DNA from: Candidatus Peregrinibacteria bacterium
Lineage (GTDB): Bacteria; Patescibacteriota; Gracilibacteria; UBA1369; GCA-2718715
NCBI GenBank assembly: GCA_014240275.1
Contig: JAAZXH010000018.1
Span: forward strand, 1 to 47,934
DNA: 47,934 nucleotides
Direction: 5' to 3'
Numbering within the stretch: the stretch's first letter is position 1; the number at the start of each line of letters is the position of its first letter. Shown here piece by piece: positions 41,375-47,934 of this stretch. Made by a program: the position numbers and the translations under genes. The notes under the pieces are model-generated. The model was not told the origin of the DNA. It was given only the letters and a program-made list of their open reading frames with translations, and did no database searches.

Positions 41375-41827
41375 ATGAATTTTATTGTTAAAGCCTATAC
41401 CGATGGTAGTTGTCTAGGAAACCCCGGTGTTGGAGGTTATGGAATCTATTTAGAAAAATATGACCAAAGCAGAAAACTCCTTAAACAAGCTGATTTATCA
41501 GGAGCTGCGCTGAATACTACCAACAACCGTATGGAAATGCTGGCGATTATTAAAGCCTTAGAGTTTTTACACCTTAAGCAAATTTTTCACTCTGAAATCG
41601 AAATCATTACAGACTCTAATTTAATTGTTAGCACTATCAACAAGGGTTGGAAGAAAAAGGCCAACCAAGATCTGTGGAGGCAAATGGACGGACTACTTAG
41701 TGAAACCAGAATGCACGGTAACGATTATAAGGTGACTTGGATCAAAGGTCATGCTGGCCACCCAGGCAACGAAAGAGCTGACCAGTTGGCCAACTCTGCC
41801 GCGACACGTTTAAGAGATTCACGCTAA
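41375..41827 (+). CDS. rnhA: Ribonuclease HI
   Basis: Degrades the RNA strand of RNA-DNA hybrids. The 150-residue protein has the catalytic set: Asp9 in YTDGSCLGNPG, Glu in NNRMEMLAII, Asp in IITDSNLIV and Asp in ERADQLAN. It keeps the basic protrusion around GWKKKANQDLW. A TATAAT box at 41345-41350 gives a leader of about 18 bases. Its last nine bases overlap the convergent thioredoxin gene. Confidence 0.95.
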   Translation: MNFIVKAYTDGSCLGNPGVGGYGIYLEKYDQSRKLLKQADLSGAALNTTNNRMEMLAIIKALEFLHLKQIFHSEIEIITDSNLIVSTINKGWKKKANQDLWRQMDGLLSETRMHGNDYKVTWIKGHAGHPGNERADQLANSAATRLRDSR

Positions 41828-42130
41828 CTCTTCGATTTTTTGAAGAAGAGCGTCTTTGGATTGAAAACCAGTTACAGTCTCTTTAGCTTCACCACCTTTA
41901 AAAAACACTAAAGTTGGAATAGATGAAACACTAAACTCTTGAGCTAGGTCTTGAGAGGCATCAACATCAACTTTTACAATTTTGACTTTTTCGCCAAGTT
42001 CTTTTTGGATATCTTCTAAAATTGGAACTAACATTTGGCAAGGTCCACACCAGTCAGCAAAAAAATCTACAATTACTACTCCGTCAGACTTTACATGCTC
42101 TTGGAAGGTGTTTTTATCTACAATTTCCAT
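41819..42130 (-). CDS. trxA: Thioredoxin
   Basis: A 103-residue thioredoxin with active site WCGPC (Cys28 and Cys31), FFADWCGPC context, cis-Pro in SSIPTLVFF and the closing helix. The open frame extends 57 codons further upstream, but the ATG at 42130 gives the standard length and lies about 20 bases after a TTGCAT-17-TAAAAT promoter. Ends with TGA, supporting TGA as stop. Confidence 0.95.
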   Translation of the reverse strand: MEIVDKNTFQEHVKSDGVVIVDFFADWCGPCQMLVPILEDIQKELGEKVKIVKVDVDASQDLAQEFSVSSIPTLVFFKGGEAKETVTGFQSKDALLQKIEELA

Positions 42131-42156
42131 AATTTTTATTAAATAATAGTACCCTA

Positions 42157-42185
42157 ATTTTATCATTGCTTTGAAAATTATGCAA
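42157..42185 (-). promoter_or_regulatory. Promoter of trxA
   Basis: Minus strand: -35 TTGCAT (42180-42185), 17-bp spacer, -10 TAAAAT (42157-42162). It overlaps the divergent promoter of the wall-hydrolase gene. Confidence 0.65.
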
Positions 42186-42200
42186 AGCTTTGCTAGAATT
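42171..42200 (+). promoter_or_regulatory. Promoter of the amidase/SpoIID gene, overlapping the trxA promoter
   Basis: -35 TTGAAA (42171-42176), 18-bp spacer, -10 TAGAAT (42195-42200), transcript start near 42207 and ATG at 42221. The -35 lies within the spacer of the trxA promoter on the other strand, so RNA polymerase can occupy only one of the two at a time. Confidence 0.65.
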
Positions 42201-42220
42201 TTTATAGTTAATATCACTAT

Positions 42221-44986
42221 ATGAAATATATAAGAATTGCTGTTATCAGCATGTTTTGTTTGGCACTTAACATCAGCTTGGCAAAAGCCGATTTTGTGCA
42301 AAAAGTTAATTTAAATCAAAAGTCTAACGCGGTCATACTCGAAGTGCCGGCAGACTTGGACCATCCGGAGTTATCAGTCCAAGCTGGTGATCAAGATGAG
42401 GTACATATTAGTTTTGAAAAAATTGGGACTAAGTACACTACTATTTTCAATTACAACCCTACCGACCAATTAAGGTATCATGCCAATTTTGATTTAAAAT
42501 TACTGTGGCGAGAATACATTACCTATAAACCTGAGCTGCTAGCTGGACCATACACCCTACCGGGTGGAAAAATTATAAGCCGATCTGAATGGGGTGCAGA
42601 CGAAAGCCTCACTTATCGCAGCCAAAAATATGCAGGCCACTCTCTTAAGTTTTATGCTGATAGTGTGAACCATCCAGAAATTGACCGAGTAGATATGTAT
42701 GATGGAGACAGGATCTTAACTTGGCCTAAAGAATATGCAAAATATATTCGGGGAGTTGTTTTGCATCATACTGCTACAACTCGAGAACTAGATAATCCAA
42801 CCCAAGCTGTTCGTAACATTTACAATTACCACAGTAAACATTTAAAATGGGGTGATGTAGGTTACCACTTTTTAATTGCTCCTAATGGTCAAATTTTTGA
42901 AGGCCGCAAGGGTGGCAAAGCAGTAATTGGAGGCCACACTCCAGCTTTAAATAAAACTACAATTGGAATTGCGGTGCTTGGAAACTATCAAGATGAACCG
43001 CCAAGCCAGGAGGCTTTGCATAGCGTAGAGTTTTTGATTTCGGCTTTAAGTCACGAATATGGTTTAGATCCTAAGTCTAAATTTATATACAAACAAAAAG
43101 CATACCCGGTAGTTTCAGGACACCGAGACAGCGACCATACTTTGTGCCCTGGAGAGTTTTTTTACGATCTTATACCTGGGATACTCAACAACGTTGTAAA
43201 TCTAAAAGGTGGGAATTTTGCCACCCTCCCTCCTCAGCTGGCAGCTTTTGAATCGTATAAGCCTAACTACAAATATAAAATCTTACTAAGAAATTCGGGT
43301 AAAGAAACCTGGCAAGCCGACAAGACTTACCTATTAAGAGAGTCAGATCAGAAGAAATATTTTATTCCAAAAGATATTAGACGTTTTAAAACAACTAGTT
43401 TTGAACTCGAAGCCTTAAACCTTGAGCCTGGCTTTAATAACCAAGCTTTTAGCTTTTACATTAACGGGAAAATAGAATCCAAAAAAATTAATCAAGCTGT
43501 CATTTATCGAATGCCACCAATTAAGTTAAACGTTAAAATTGCATCAGATAATTTAAAAATTACAAACTTATCAGATCGAACAATAGCAAGTACAGACTTA
43601 ATGGTGATCGACCAAGACGGATACAAGATCAAGGGTCGTTTTTCAAACACACAGATCAATCCATCTCAAACAGTTGATTTTAAATTTACGAAAACTACAG
43701 ACATCAAATCTATGCAAGTGATAACTGCTAAGCGCTATAAACTCTTGGCTAACACTGTTTACCCTGCCCCGTTGAAAAAAGCTAATATCAAGCATTCTAA
43801 TGGGTATGAGTTTGATCTAAAATCGCAAAGCCAGACAATTTATTTAGAATTGCAAAACCCATTAACAACTCAATTTAATACTCGAGACTTAAAGGTGTTT
43901 ACCCTAAAAAAGAAAGCCATATCTGTACAACCTATGCTTAAAAGTCAGTTAATTCGCCCCGGAAAAAGCTTTAAATTAGCACTCAAAGTAACATTACCAG
44001 AATTAAAAAATGAAAACTTAAAACTTAAATTGTATTATAAAGGTAAATCCTTATTTGATAACTTTATAAAGATTCAGTTACAAGCTGGGCCCTCAAACCT
44101 ATCAACCGCAAGCGAACCTGCTAAAACGCATTCACATGCCCATGCTATGCAACCTGAGATTAAAATTTTAATTTCTAAAGCACCTAAAGATAAACTGGTG
44201 CTCAGTAATTCTAAAAATCTAAATATTCCAGAATTAAAAACTAATATCCCAGCAAATCAAAAAATGAGCATTGATCCAAGTTCTAAAGGTGTAAAACTAA
44301 GCTTTGGAAATCAAAATTTTAAGTTAGATAAGTTGGATTTAGATGGCGAAGGTATTTGGACTGTACATAACTATGAAAATCGACCCGGCTGGAATAAAGA
44401 TTTAAACGACAATCGTTTTTTAGGAAGCTTGATAGTCCTTAATAATAACTTACAACTGGAGTTAATTAATCACCTGCCAATTGAAGACTATTTATATGGC
44501 CTGGGAGAAGTTTCAAATAGTGCAGAAGTTGAAAAAATGAAAACTATCATTGTGGCTGCTAGGTCTTATGCATACTTTTATACTCAACATCAGCGGAAAT
44601 TTGGACACACTCGCTTTGATCTAGATGACAGCCCAGAAAGATCACAAAAATACCTTGGCTATGGAATGCAGTTACGGTCTCCGCAAGTTGTGGCGGCAGT
44701 TAAAGCCACTCAAGGAGAAATGGTCAGCTTTAACGCAAAAGTTGTAAAAGTCCCTTACTTTAACCAAAGTGCGGGTCGTACTAAATCTGCGGAAAGTGTC
44801 TGGGGCTGGAAAAACACCCCATACCTAGTGTCAAGACCGGACCCTTACTGCAAAGAAACAGTATTCAAAGGGCATGGAGTCGGCATTTCTGGTTGTGGCG
44901 CAAGTGGTATGGCTCGCGCAAACTTTGACTATAAGGCAATTATCCAATACTATTTACCTGGAGTAAAGCTGGCTAAAATTTACTAG
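42221..44986 (+). CDS. Secreted fusion of PGRP-type amidase and SpoIID-type lytic transglycosylase
   Basis: A 921-residue exported wall hydrolase with two activities. Residues 1-23 are a signal peptide (cut near AKA-DF). An amidase_2/PGRP domain (about 118-320) has zinc ligands His182/183 in VLHHTAT, His301 in SGHRD and Cys309 in TLCPG, and should cut MurNAc-L-Ala bonds. Residues 345-625 look like Ig-like beta-sandwich linkers. A SpoIID domain (about 690-921) has Glu763 in LGEVSN, ARSYAYF (780-786) and GHGVGISGCGASGMA, and should cleave glycan strands. The two complementary activities in one chain recall the SpoIID-amidase pairs of sporulating bacteria. The downstream gene starts three bases later. 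Confidence 0.88.
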   Translation: MKYIRIAVISMFCLALNISLAKADFVQKVNLNQKSNAVILEVPADLDHPELSVQAGDQDEVHISFEKIGTKYTTIFNYNPTDQLRYHANFDLKLLWREYITYKPELLAGPYTLPGGKIISRSEWGADESLTYRSQKYAGHSLKFYADSVNHPEIDRVDMYDGDRILTWPKEYAKYIRGVVLHHTATTRELDNPTQAVRNIYNYHSKHLKWGDVGYHFLIAPNGQIFEGRKGGKAVIGGHTPALNKTTIGIAVLGNYQDEPPSQEALHSVEFLISALSHEYGLDPKSKFIYKQKAYPVVSGHRDSDHTLCPGEFFYDLIPGILNNVVNLKGGNFATLPPQLAAFESYKPNYKYKILLRNSGKETWQADKTYLLRESDQKKYFIPKDIRRFKTTSFELEALNLEPGFNNQAFSFYINGKIESKKINQAVIYRMPPIKLNVKIASDNLKITNLSDRTIASTDLMVIDQDGYKIKGRFSNTQINPSQTVDFKFTKTTDIKSMQVITAKRYKLLANTVYPAPLKKANIKHSNGYEFDLKSQSQTIYLELQNPLTTQFNTRDLKVFTLKKKAISVQPMLKSQLIRPGKSFKLALKVTLPELKNENLKLKLYYKGKSLFDNFIKIQLQAGPSNLSTASEPAKTHSHAHAMQPEIKILISKAPKDKLVLSNSKNLNIPELKTNIPANQKMSIDPSSKGVKLSFGNQNFKLDKLDLDGEGIWTVHNYENRPGWNKDLNDNRFLGSLIVLNNNLQLELINHLPIEDYLYGLGEVSNSAEVEKMKTIIVAARSYAYFYTQHQRKFGHTRFDLDDSPERSQKYLGYGMQLRSPQVVAAVKATQGEMVSFNAKVVKVPYFNQSAGRTKSAESVWGWKNTPYLVSRPDPYCKETVFKGHGVGISGCGASGMARANFDYKAIIQYYLPGVKLAKIY

Positions 44987-44989
44987 ATT

Positions 44990-46438
44990 ATGATTTTATT
45001 TATAAATTCCGTTATAGAACCTTATACTATAGGTATCCTGGATGCAGAGTATAAAGTGCTTACGAAAGCTCAAGTAGAAGAAAATGCTAAAAGCTTTCGC
45101 AGTATAGCTGTGGAATTTTTGCACCGGCAACGCGAGCAAATAGCTGCATGCCAAACAGTTATTTACGTAAATGGCCCAGGTAAATTTAATGATGTGAGAG
45201 CGGGCTACCTCTTAGCACAAAGTGTGAGTGCGGCTTTTCCATCCATGCAATTGCTTTGTGTGCGAAGCTTAGATTTACTCAAGCAAGTCAACCCCCATAA
45301 CTGCTTTATAAAAGCATCAAAATCAGAATTATACACCTTAATAGATGGCAAGATCACAACTATAGATAAACCGGATAATTTTCAGGCGACAAAATTTAAC
45401 TTAGCTCGGACTGGCACGCAACTATCTAAAATAGACTGCAGCTTCAATGCTGAGCAACTGATCTATGGGAAGGAACCAAATATCCAAGCTCCTAAAAGTG
45501 TAAAAGCTTATGTAATGCTTACCATGACCTTAGTTTTAATTATGGTAAGCGTACCATTAGCACTGATGCTGTCGAATTTAAATACTCAAAGCAAGCGCTT
45601 GATTTCTGCCAGCATGGATCTAGAAAATGCCACACTAATAGGCACTCCTAAATTAAAACAAGAAGCCTCCCTATTGCAAAAAGATGGAACCACTCAAAAT
45701 GTAAATATTGATGTTATTGAAATTGATGACAGGTATAAATTAACAGTTCAGCACATTGAGGTGAATGACATACCGCAAATACCAACTCGACGAGCAGATG
45801 AGCAGAACCAAGAGAATGAGGCTCCAAGTTTTGACGAAGCAAAAACCGGTACGCCTATAGATTTTGCAAACCCTGATTTTGAGCGTAACGAAGGTGACAA
45901 TCTTATTTATACTATGCCCGCCCATGGCTCAGGCAATACATTAGATACCTGTAAGCCAATGCATTATTATCCTATGGAGCATGATTGTAACTATTGGAAC
46001 CTTACATCGGATGAAAGTTTAGTCATGCCAATATATGGCAACCCATTTCCGTTAGAGCTTAATATCAAAGCCGACTTACTTGGAAATAATTTACCATTTG
46101 AGCTAATGATATTGAATGAGAATGGTGATACTGCGATATTGGAGCCTGAGGATAATGTGAATACTCATAAATTCAGGCTTCTTCAGCAAAATCTGTTGTC
46201 AGACGGTATAAACAGTTTTTTGATAGTTCGTTTTAATGAGAAATATCCGAAACTATCAGACAACAAACGTACCAACCAGCTTAAAATCCAGTTAAGAAGC
46301 CATAATCCAATGACTTACATCAGAAACTTTACATTTGGTCAAATATACGATATTAGATTATCCAAGTCTTTTAATATAAGTCAAATAGTCCATCCGGCCA
46401 TATTTGATGGAGATTTAGGGATTTTACATCAAAACTAA
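44990..46438 (+). CDS. TsaB-like domain fused to a membrane helix and a large outer domain
   Basis: A 482-residue protein with unusual build. Residues 1-165 resemble TsaB (YeaZ), the non-catalytic partner in tRNA t6A synthesis: a short N-terminal strand (MILFINSVIEPYTIGILD) and GPGKFNDVRAGYLLAQSVSA at 62-81, equivalent to the TsaB GPGSFTGxR motif. A membrane helix at 173-195 with Lys on its N side predicts the TsaB-like part inside and residues 200-482 outside; the outer part has an acidic Asn/Glu linker (about 270-310) and a beta-rich end. It follows the wall-hydrolase gene by three bases, so they are probably translated together. No TsaD or TsaE is in the window. Confidence 0.6.
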   Translation: MILFINSVIEPYTIGILDAEYKVLTKAQVEENAKSFRSIAVEFLHRQREQIAACQTVIYVNGPGKFNDVRAGYLLAQSVSAAFPSMQLLCVRSLDLLKQVNPHNCFIKASKSELYTLIDGKITTIDKPDNFQATKFNLARTGTQLSKIDCSFNAEQLIYGKEPNIQAPKSVKAYVMLTMTLVLIMVSVPLALMLSNLNTQSKRLISASMDLENATLIGTPKLKQEASLLQKDGTTQNVNIDVIEIDDRYKLTVQHIEVNDIPQIPTRRADEQNQENEAPSFDEAKTGTPIDFANPDFERNEGDNLIYTMPAHGSGNTLDTCKPMHYYPMEHDCNYWNLTSDESLVMPIYGNPFPLELNIKADLLGNNLPFELMILNENGDTAILEPEDNVNTHKFRLLQQNLLSDGINSFLIVRFNEKYPKLSDNKRTNQLKIQLRSHNPMTYIRNFTFGQIYDIRLSKSFNISQIVHPAIFDGDLGILHQN

Positions 46439-46439
46439 C

Positions 46440-46468
46440 TTGCTATATATAAAGTTATGTCCTATAAC
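46440..46468 (+). promoter_or_regulatory. Candidate promoter of the repeat-containing secreted protein
   Basis: -35 TTGCTA (46440-46445), 17-bp spacer, -10 TATAAC (46463-46468). It would start transcription near 46475, about 19 bases before the first ATG (46494). Read-through from upstream is also possible. Confidence 0.45.
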
Positions 46469-46493
46469 TACTATGTAGTCTAACTTATTTCAC

Positions 46494-47934
46494 ATGTTTG
46501 AATTATTTAAAACAAGTGAAAAGCTAATGTTTCCCCAAACTATGCCAGTTGTTAAAAGTATAAGAAATCTTTTAAATTCGGCTTTGCTTTTCACTTGCGT
46601 ACATTTTACATCGCCCTCTGGGGTGAATGCACAAGAATCTGAAGACCCTGTACTCCCAGATGTGATGCAGGTCTATGCTGACATGCTTGAAACGCAATGT
46701 CAATACGATTTTATTGGAAACTTAAATTCCAATATTACAAATACCGGGTTAGGCACTATAGATTTCGAAGATTATGCAAGGCCAGCACTTTTACCGAATT
46801 TAGGAGGTGGTTTTCGTTTTATAAGCGAAGATGGAGACTGCTACAGTACAGAATCACTTACTGAGGATACTGAGGTAAGCTTTATTTCCAATCAAGCCTG
46901 TGCTCCAGCTTTAGCAGACACTTATTTTCAAAGAGGTGAAGCCTATTTTGATTTATTACTTTCAAATGGGATGAATCCACCCTTGCCTGGTCAAAATTTT
47001 ATCAGAGGAGAATTTGATGCCCGCTTTTGGGATCACCGATCCGACCAGTTAGAGACTACCTTACGCCCATTGGCTAGAACCTGGAGGTATGACCTGCAAG
47101 TAAGCTTGCCAACTCGAGAGCTACTACTTTTTGCATGGGCCTCCAGAACCGAACTTGAAAGTACAGATGAGCTACATGTAGCTGAATATACTGCAGCTAT
47201 CCCTTTTGAAGATCTAGATAATTTTTTGCAAAATCAAGAGCTAGTACAATCTCCAATTGCGATCACTTTTGATTTTCCTCGTTTTAGCCAAAATGATAGA
47301 GTTATAGCGTTTCGTTTAATTTCTCCTTCAATCGCTATCACAATTAATACTCATCTAGATTCTCACCTCTTTGTAAGACACCCAGATCGACACGAATGGA
47401 TACTCGCTGATATAATTGCTCGAAACACCAACATGTTTGACACCTTAGTTTACGATCATGAAAATAATGCAGCTCATATCCCAAAGTCTGATGCTTCTTT
47501 TTCAGAATATAAAGTTATTTTCAACCCAGAAACAGATCAATATGAGGTTTCGCAACTTTCTTGTACTAGCACACTTGATGGTTCTAACCGAGCAGTAGCT
47601 TATACTATGCCTGAAAACTTAACAGATCCGTTTATAATTGAAGAACCTAATCAAGAAGTAGATGCAAGTATTGACGAAATAGATTCTTTTGTAGATGAAC
47701 CAGATTTTTCAGTAGATGCAGAAATTGATATTGATCCACAACAAGGCGGGTCTGAAAATGCCGGTGAAATGGCTGGCGATAACTCTATGGGTGGTATGCA
47801 AGATGCCGGTGAAATGGCTGGCGATAACTCTATGGGTGGTATGCAAGACGCCGGTGAAATGGCTGGCGATAACTCTATGGGTGGTATGCAAGACGCCGGT
47901 GAAATGGCTGGCGATAACTCTATGGGTGGTATGC
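46494..47934 (+). CDS. Secreted protein with C-terminal 15-residue repeats, cut by the window edge
   Basis: An open frame without stop from 46494 to the window end (480 codons seen). Three in-frame ATGs are possible: 46494, 46527 and 46542; the last puts a normal signal peptide (h-region LLNSALLFTCVHF, cut near VNA-QE) at the N-terminus. The mature part (about 50-380) is beta-rich with scattered Cys and no family I know. Then comes a very acidic stretch (Asp/Glu/Ile) and the repeats AGEMAGDNSMGGMQD, at least four. It starts 55 bp after the TsaB-like gene. A surface protein with a stalk or adhesive tail is likely, but that is inference. Its C-terminus, where a sorting signal might lie, is outside the window. 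Confidence 0.7.
   Translation, partial: MFELFKTSEKLMFPQTMPVVKSIRNLLNSALLFTCVHFTSPSGVNAQESEDPVLPDVMQVYADMLETQCQYDFIGNLNSNITNTGLGTIDFEDYARPALLPNLGGGFRFISEDGDCYSTESLTEDTEVSFISNQACAPALADTYFQRGEAYFDLLLSNGMNPPLPGQNFIRGEFDARFWDHRSDQLETTLRPLARTWRYDLQVSLPTRELLLFAWASRTELESTDELHVAEYTAAIPFEDLDNFLQNQELVQSPIAITFDFPRFSQNDRVIAFRLISPSIAITINTHLDSHLFVRHPDRHEWILADIIARNTNMFDTLVYDHENNAAHIPKSDASFSEYKVIFNPETDQYEVSQLSCTSTLDGSNRAVAYTMPENLTDPFIIEEPNQEVDASIDEIDSFVDEPDFSVDAEIDIDPQQGGSENAGEMAGDNSMGGMQDAGEMAGDNSMGGMQDAGEMAGDNSMGGMQDAGEMAGDNSMGGM
47757..47934 (+). repeat. Tandem 45-bp coding repeat, at least 3.9 copies
   Basis: Units start at 47757, 47802, 47847 and 47892; the fourth is cut at 43 bases by the window end. 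Copies differ only at the first codon (AAT, GAT, GAC, GAC), so the array expanded recently or is kept uniform. Each unit encodes 15 residues (N/D-AGEMAGDNSMGGMQ). Confidence 0.95.

Noticed and set aside
42131-42301. N-terminal extension of thioredoxin with a hydrophobic stretch
   Set aside because: The region contains the divergent promoters and a plus-strand signal peptide; the ATG at 42130 gives a normal thioredoxin.
47709-47891. Minus-strand open frame with His/Thr repeats at the right edge, and the array as a possible CRISPR
   Set aside because: It is the complement of the 45-bp coding repeat. There are no spacers between copies, and the plus frame has a signal peptide and continuous coding.
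1-47934. Insertion sequences, prophage genes, toxin-antitoxin pairs, defence islands and CRISPR arrays
   Set aside because: Both strands were read for transposase, integrase, phage structural, nuclease-defence and repeat-spacer patterns and none was found.

Overview
The window is a gene-dense, AT-rich stretch of a bacterial chromosome. I read about fifty protein genes and two tRNA genes, no rRNA, no insertion sequence, no prophage and no CRISPR array. Genes often overlap or sit a few bases apart, convergent genes interlock at their stop codons, Shine-Dalgarno sequences are mostly absent, and many -35/-10 promoters lie so close to the start codon that leaders must be very short. TGA acts as a stop (for example the TrmB-like gene and thioredoxin). 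The gene mix (PilM-like ATPase beside a baseplate-J-like membrane protein, single-protein sortase, MurF-like ligase with membrane helices, many small family-less proteins) suggests a reduced genome of the Candidate Phyla Radiation (Patescibacteria). That placement is inference; the lineage cannot be fixed from this sequence alone.

Layout. 1-3.7 kb: a pair of ABC half-exporters read leftward from one promoter. 3.8-5.9 kb: a LapA-like membrane protein, then rnc, nusB, rpmF and DUF177. 5.9-12.8 kb: a tightly overlapping leftward operon, read in the order PilM-like ATPase, baseplate-J-like membrane protein, alpha/beta hydrolase, MurF-like ligase, DegT-like aminotransferase, FemAB-like transferase. 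Facing away from it is a secreted fibre-like protein. 13.6-14.8 kb: a lipoprotein and a Pro/Gln-repeat protein. 14.9-21 kb: tdk, comFC, a glycosyltransferase, dnaX and ligA. 21-22.9 kb: two small acidic proteins and a sortase. 23-28.3 kb: Na+/H+ antiporter, orphan solute-binding lipoprotein, TrmB-like regulator, MgtC/DUF4010 protein. 28.3-35 kb: CofE-like ligase, GlmU-like enzyme, isochorismatase-fold protein with a flavin reductase, GrpB, glutaredoxin, methyltransferase, tRNA-Phe, folA-thyA. 35-42 kb: VTT protein, PEBP protein, RmuC, an unknown protein, an RNB exonuclease with an unusual C-terminus, tRNA-Gly, ychF, rnhA, trxA. 42.2-47.9 kb: a 921-residue amidase/SpoIID fusion, a TsaB-like domain joined to a membrane anchor, and a secreted protein whose nearly perfect 45-bp repeats run off the window.

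How it fits together. Envelope functions dominate: peptidoglycan precursor chemistry (MurF-like, FemAB-like, GlmU-like), wall cutting (amidase/SpoIID), protein anchoring (sortase), and a possible surface apparatus (PilM-like, baseplate-J-like, fibre-like). A second theme is nucleotide and folate supply (tdk, thyA, folA, perhaps the CofE-like ligase as a folate glutamylase). The most interesting leads are the 5.9-13.6 kb envelope locus, the fused wall hydrolase with its two surface-protein neighbours at the right edge, the shared helical domain in proteins at 14.0 and 21.5 kb, the RNB protein with a dsRBD-like tail, and a DNA ligase with altered NAD+-pocket residues.
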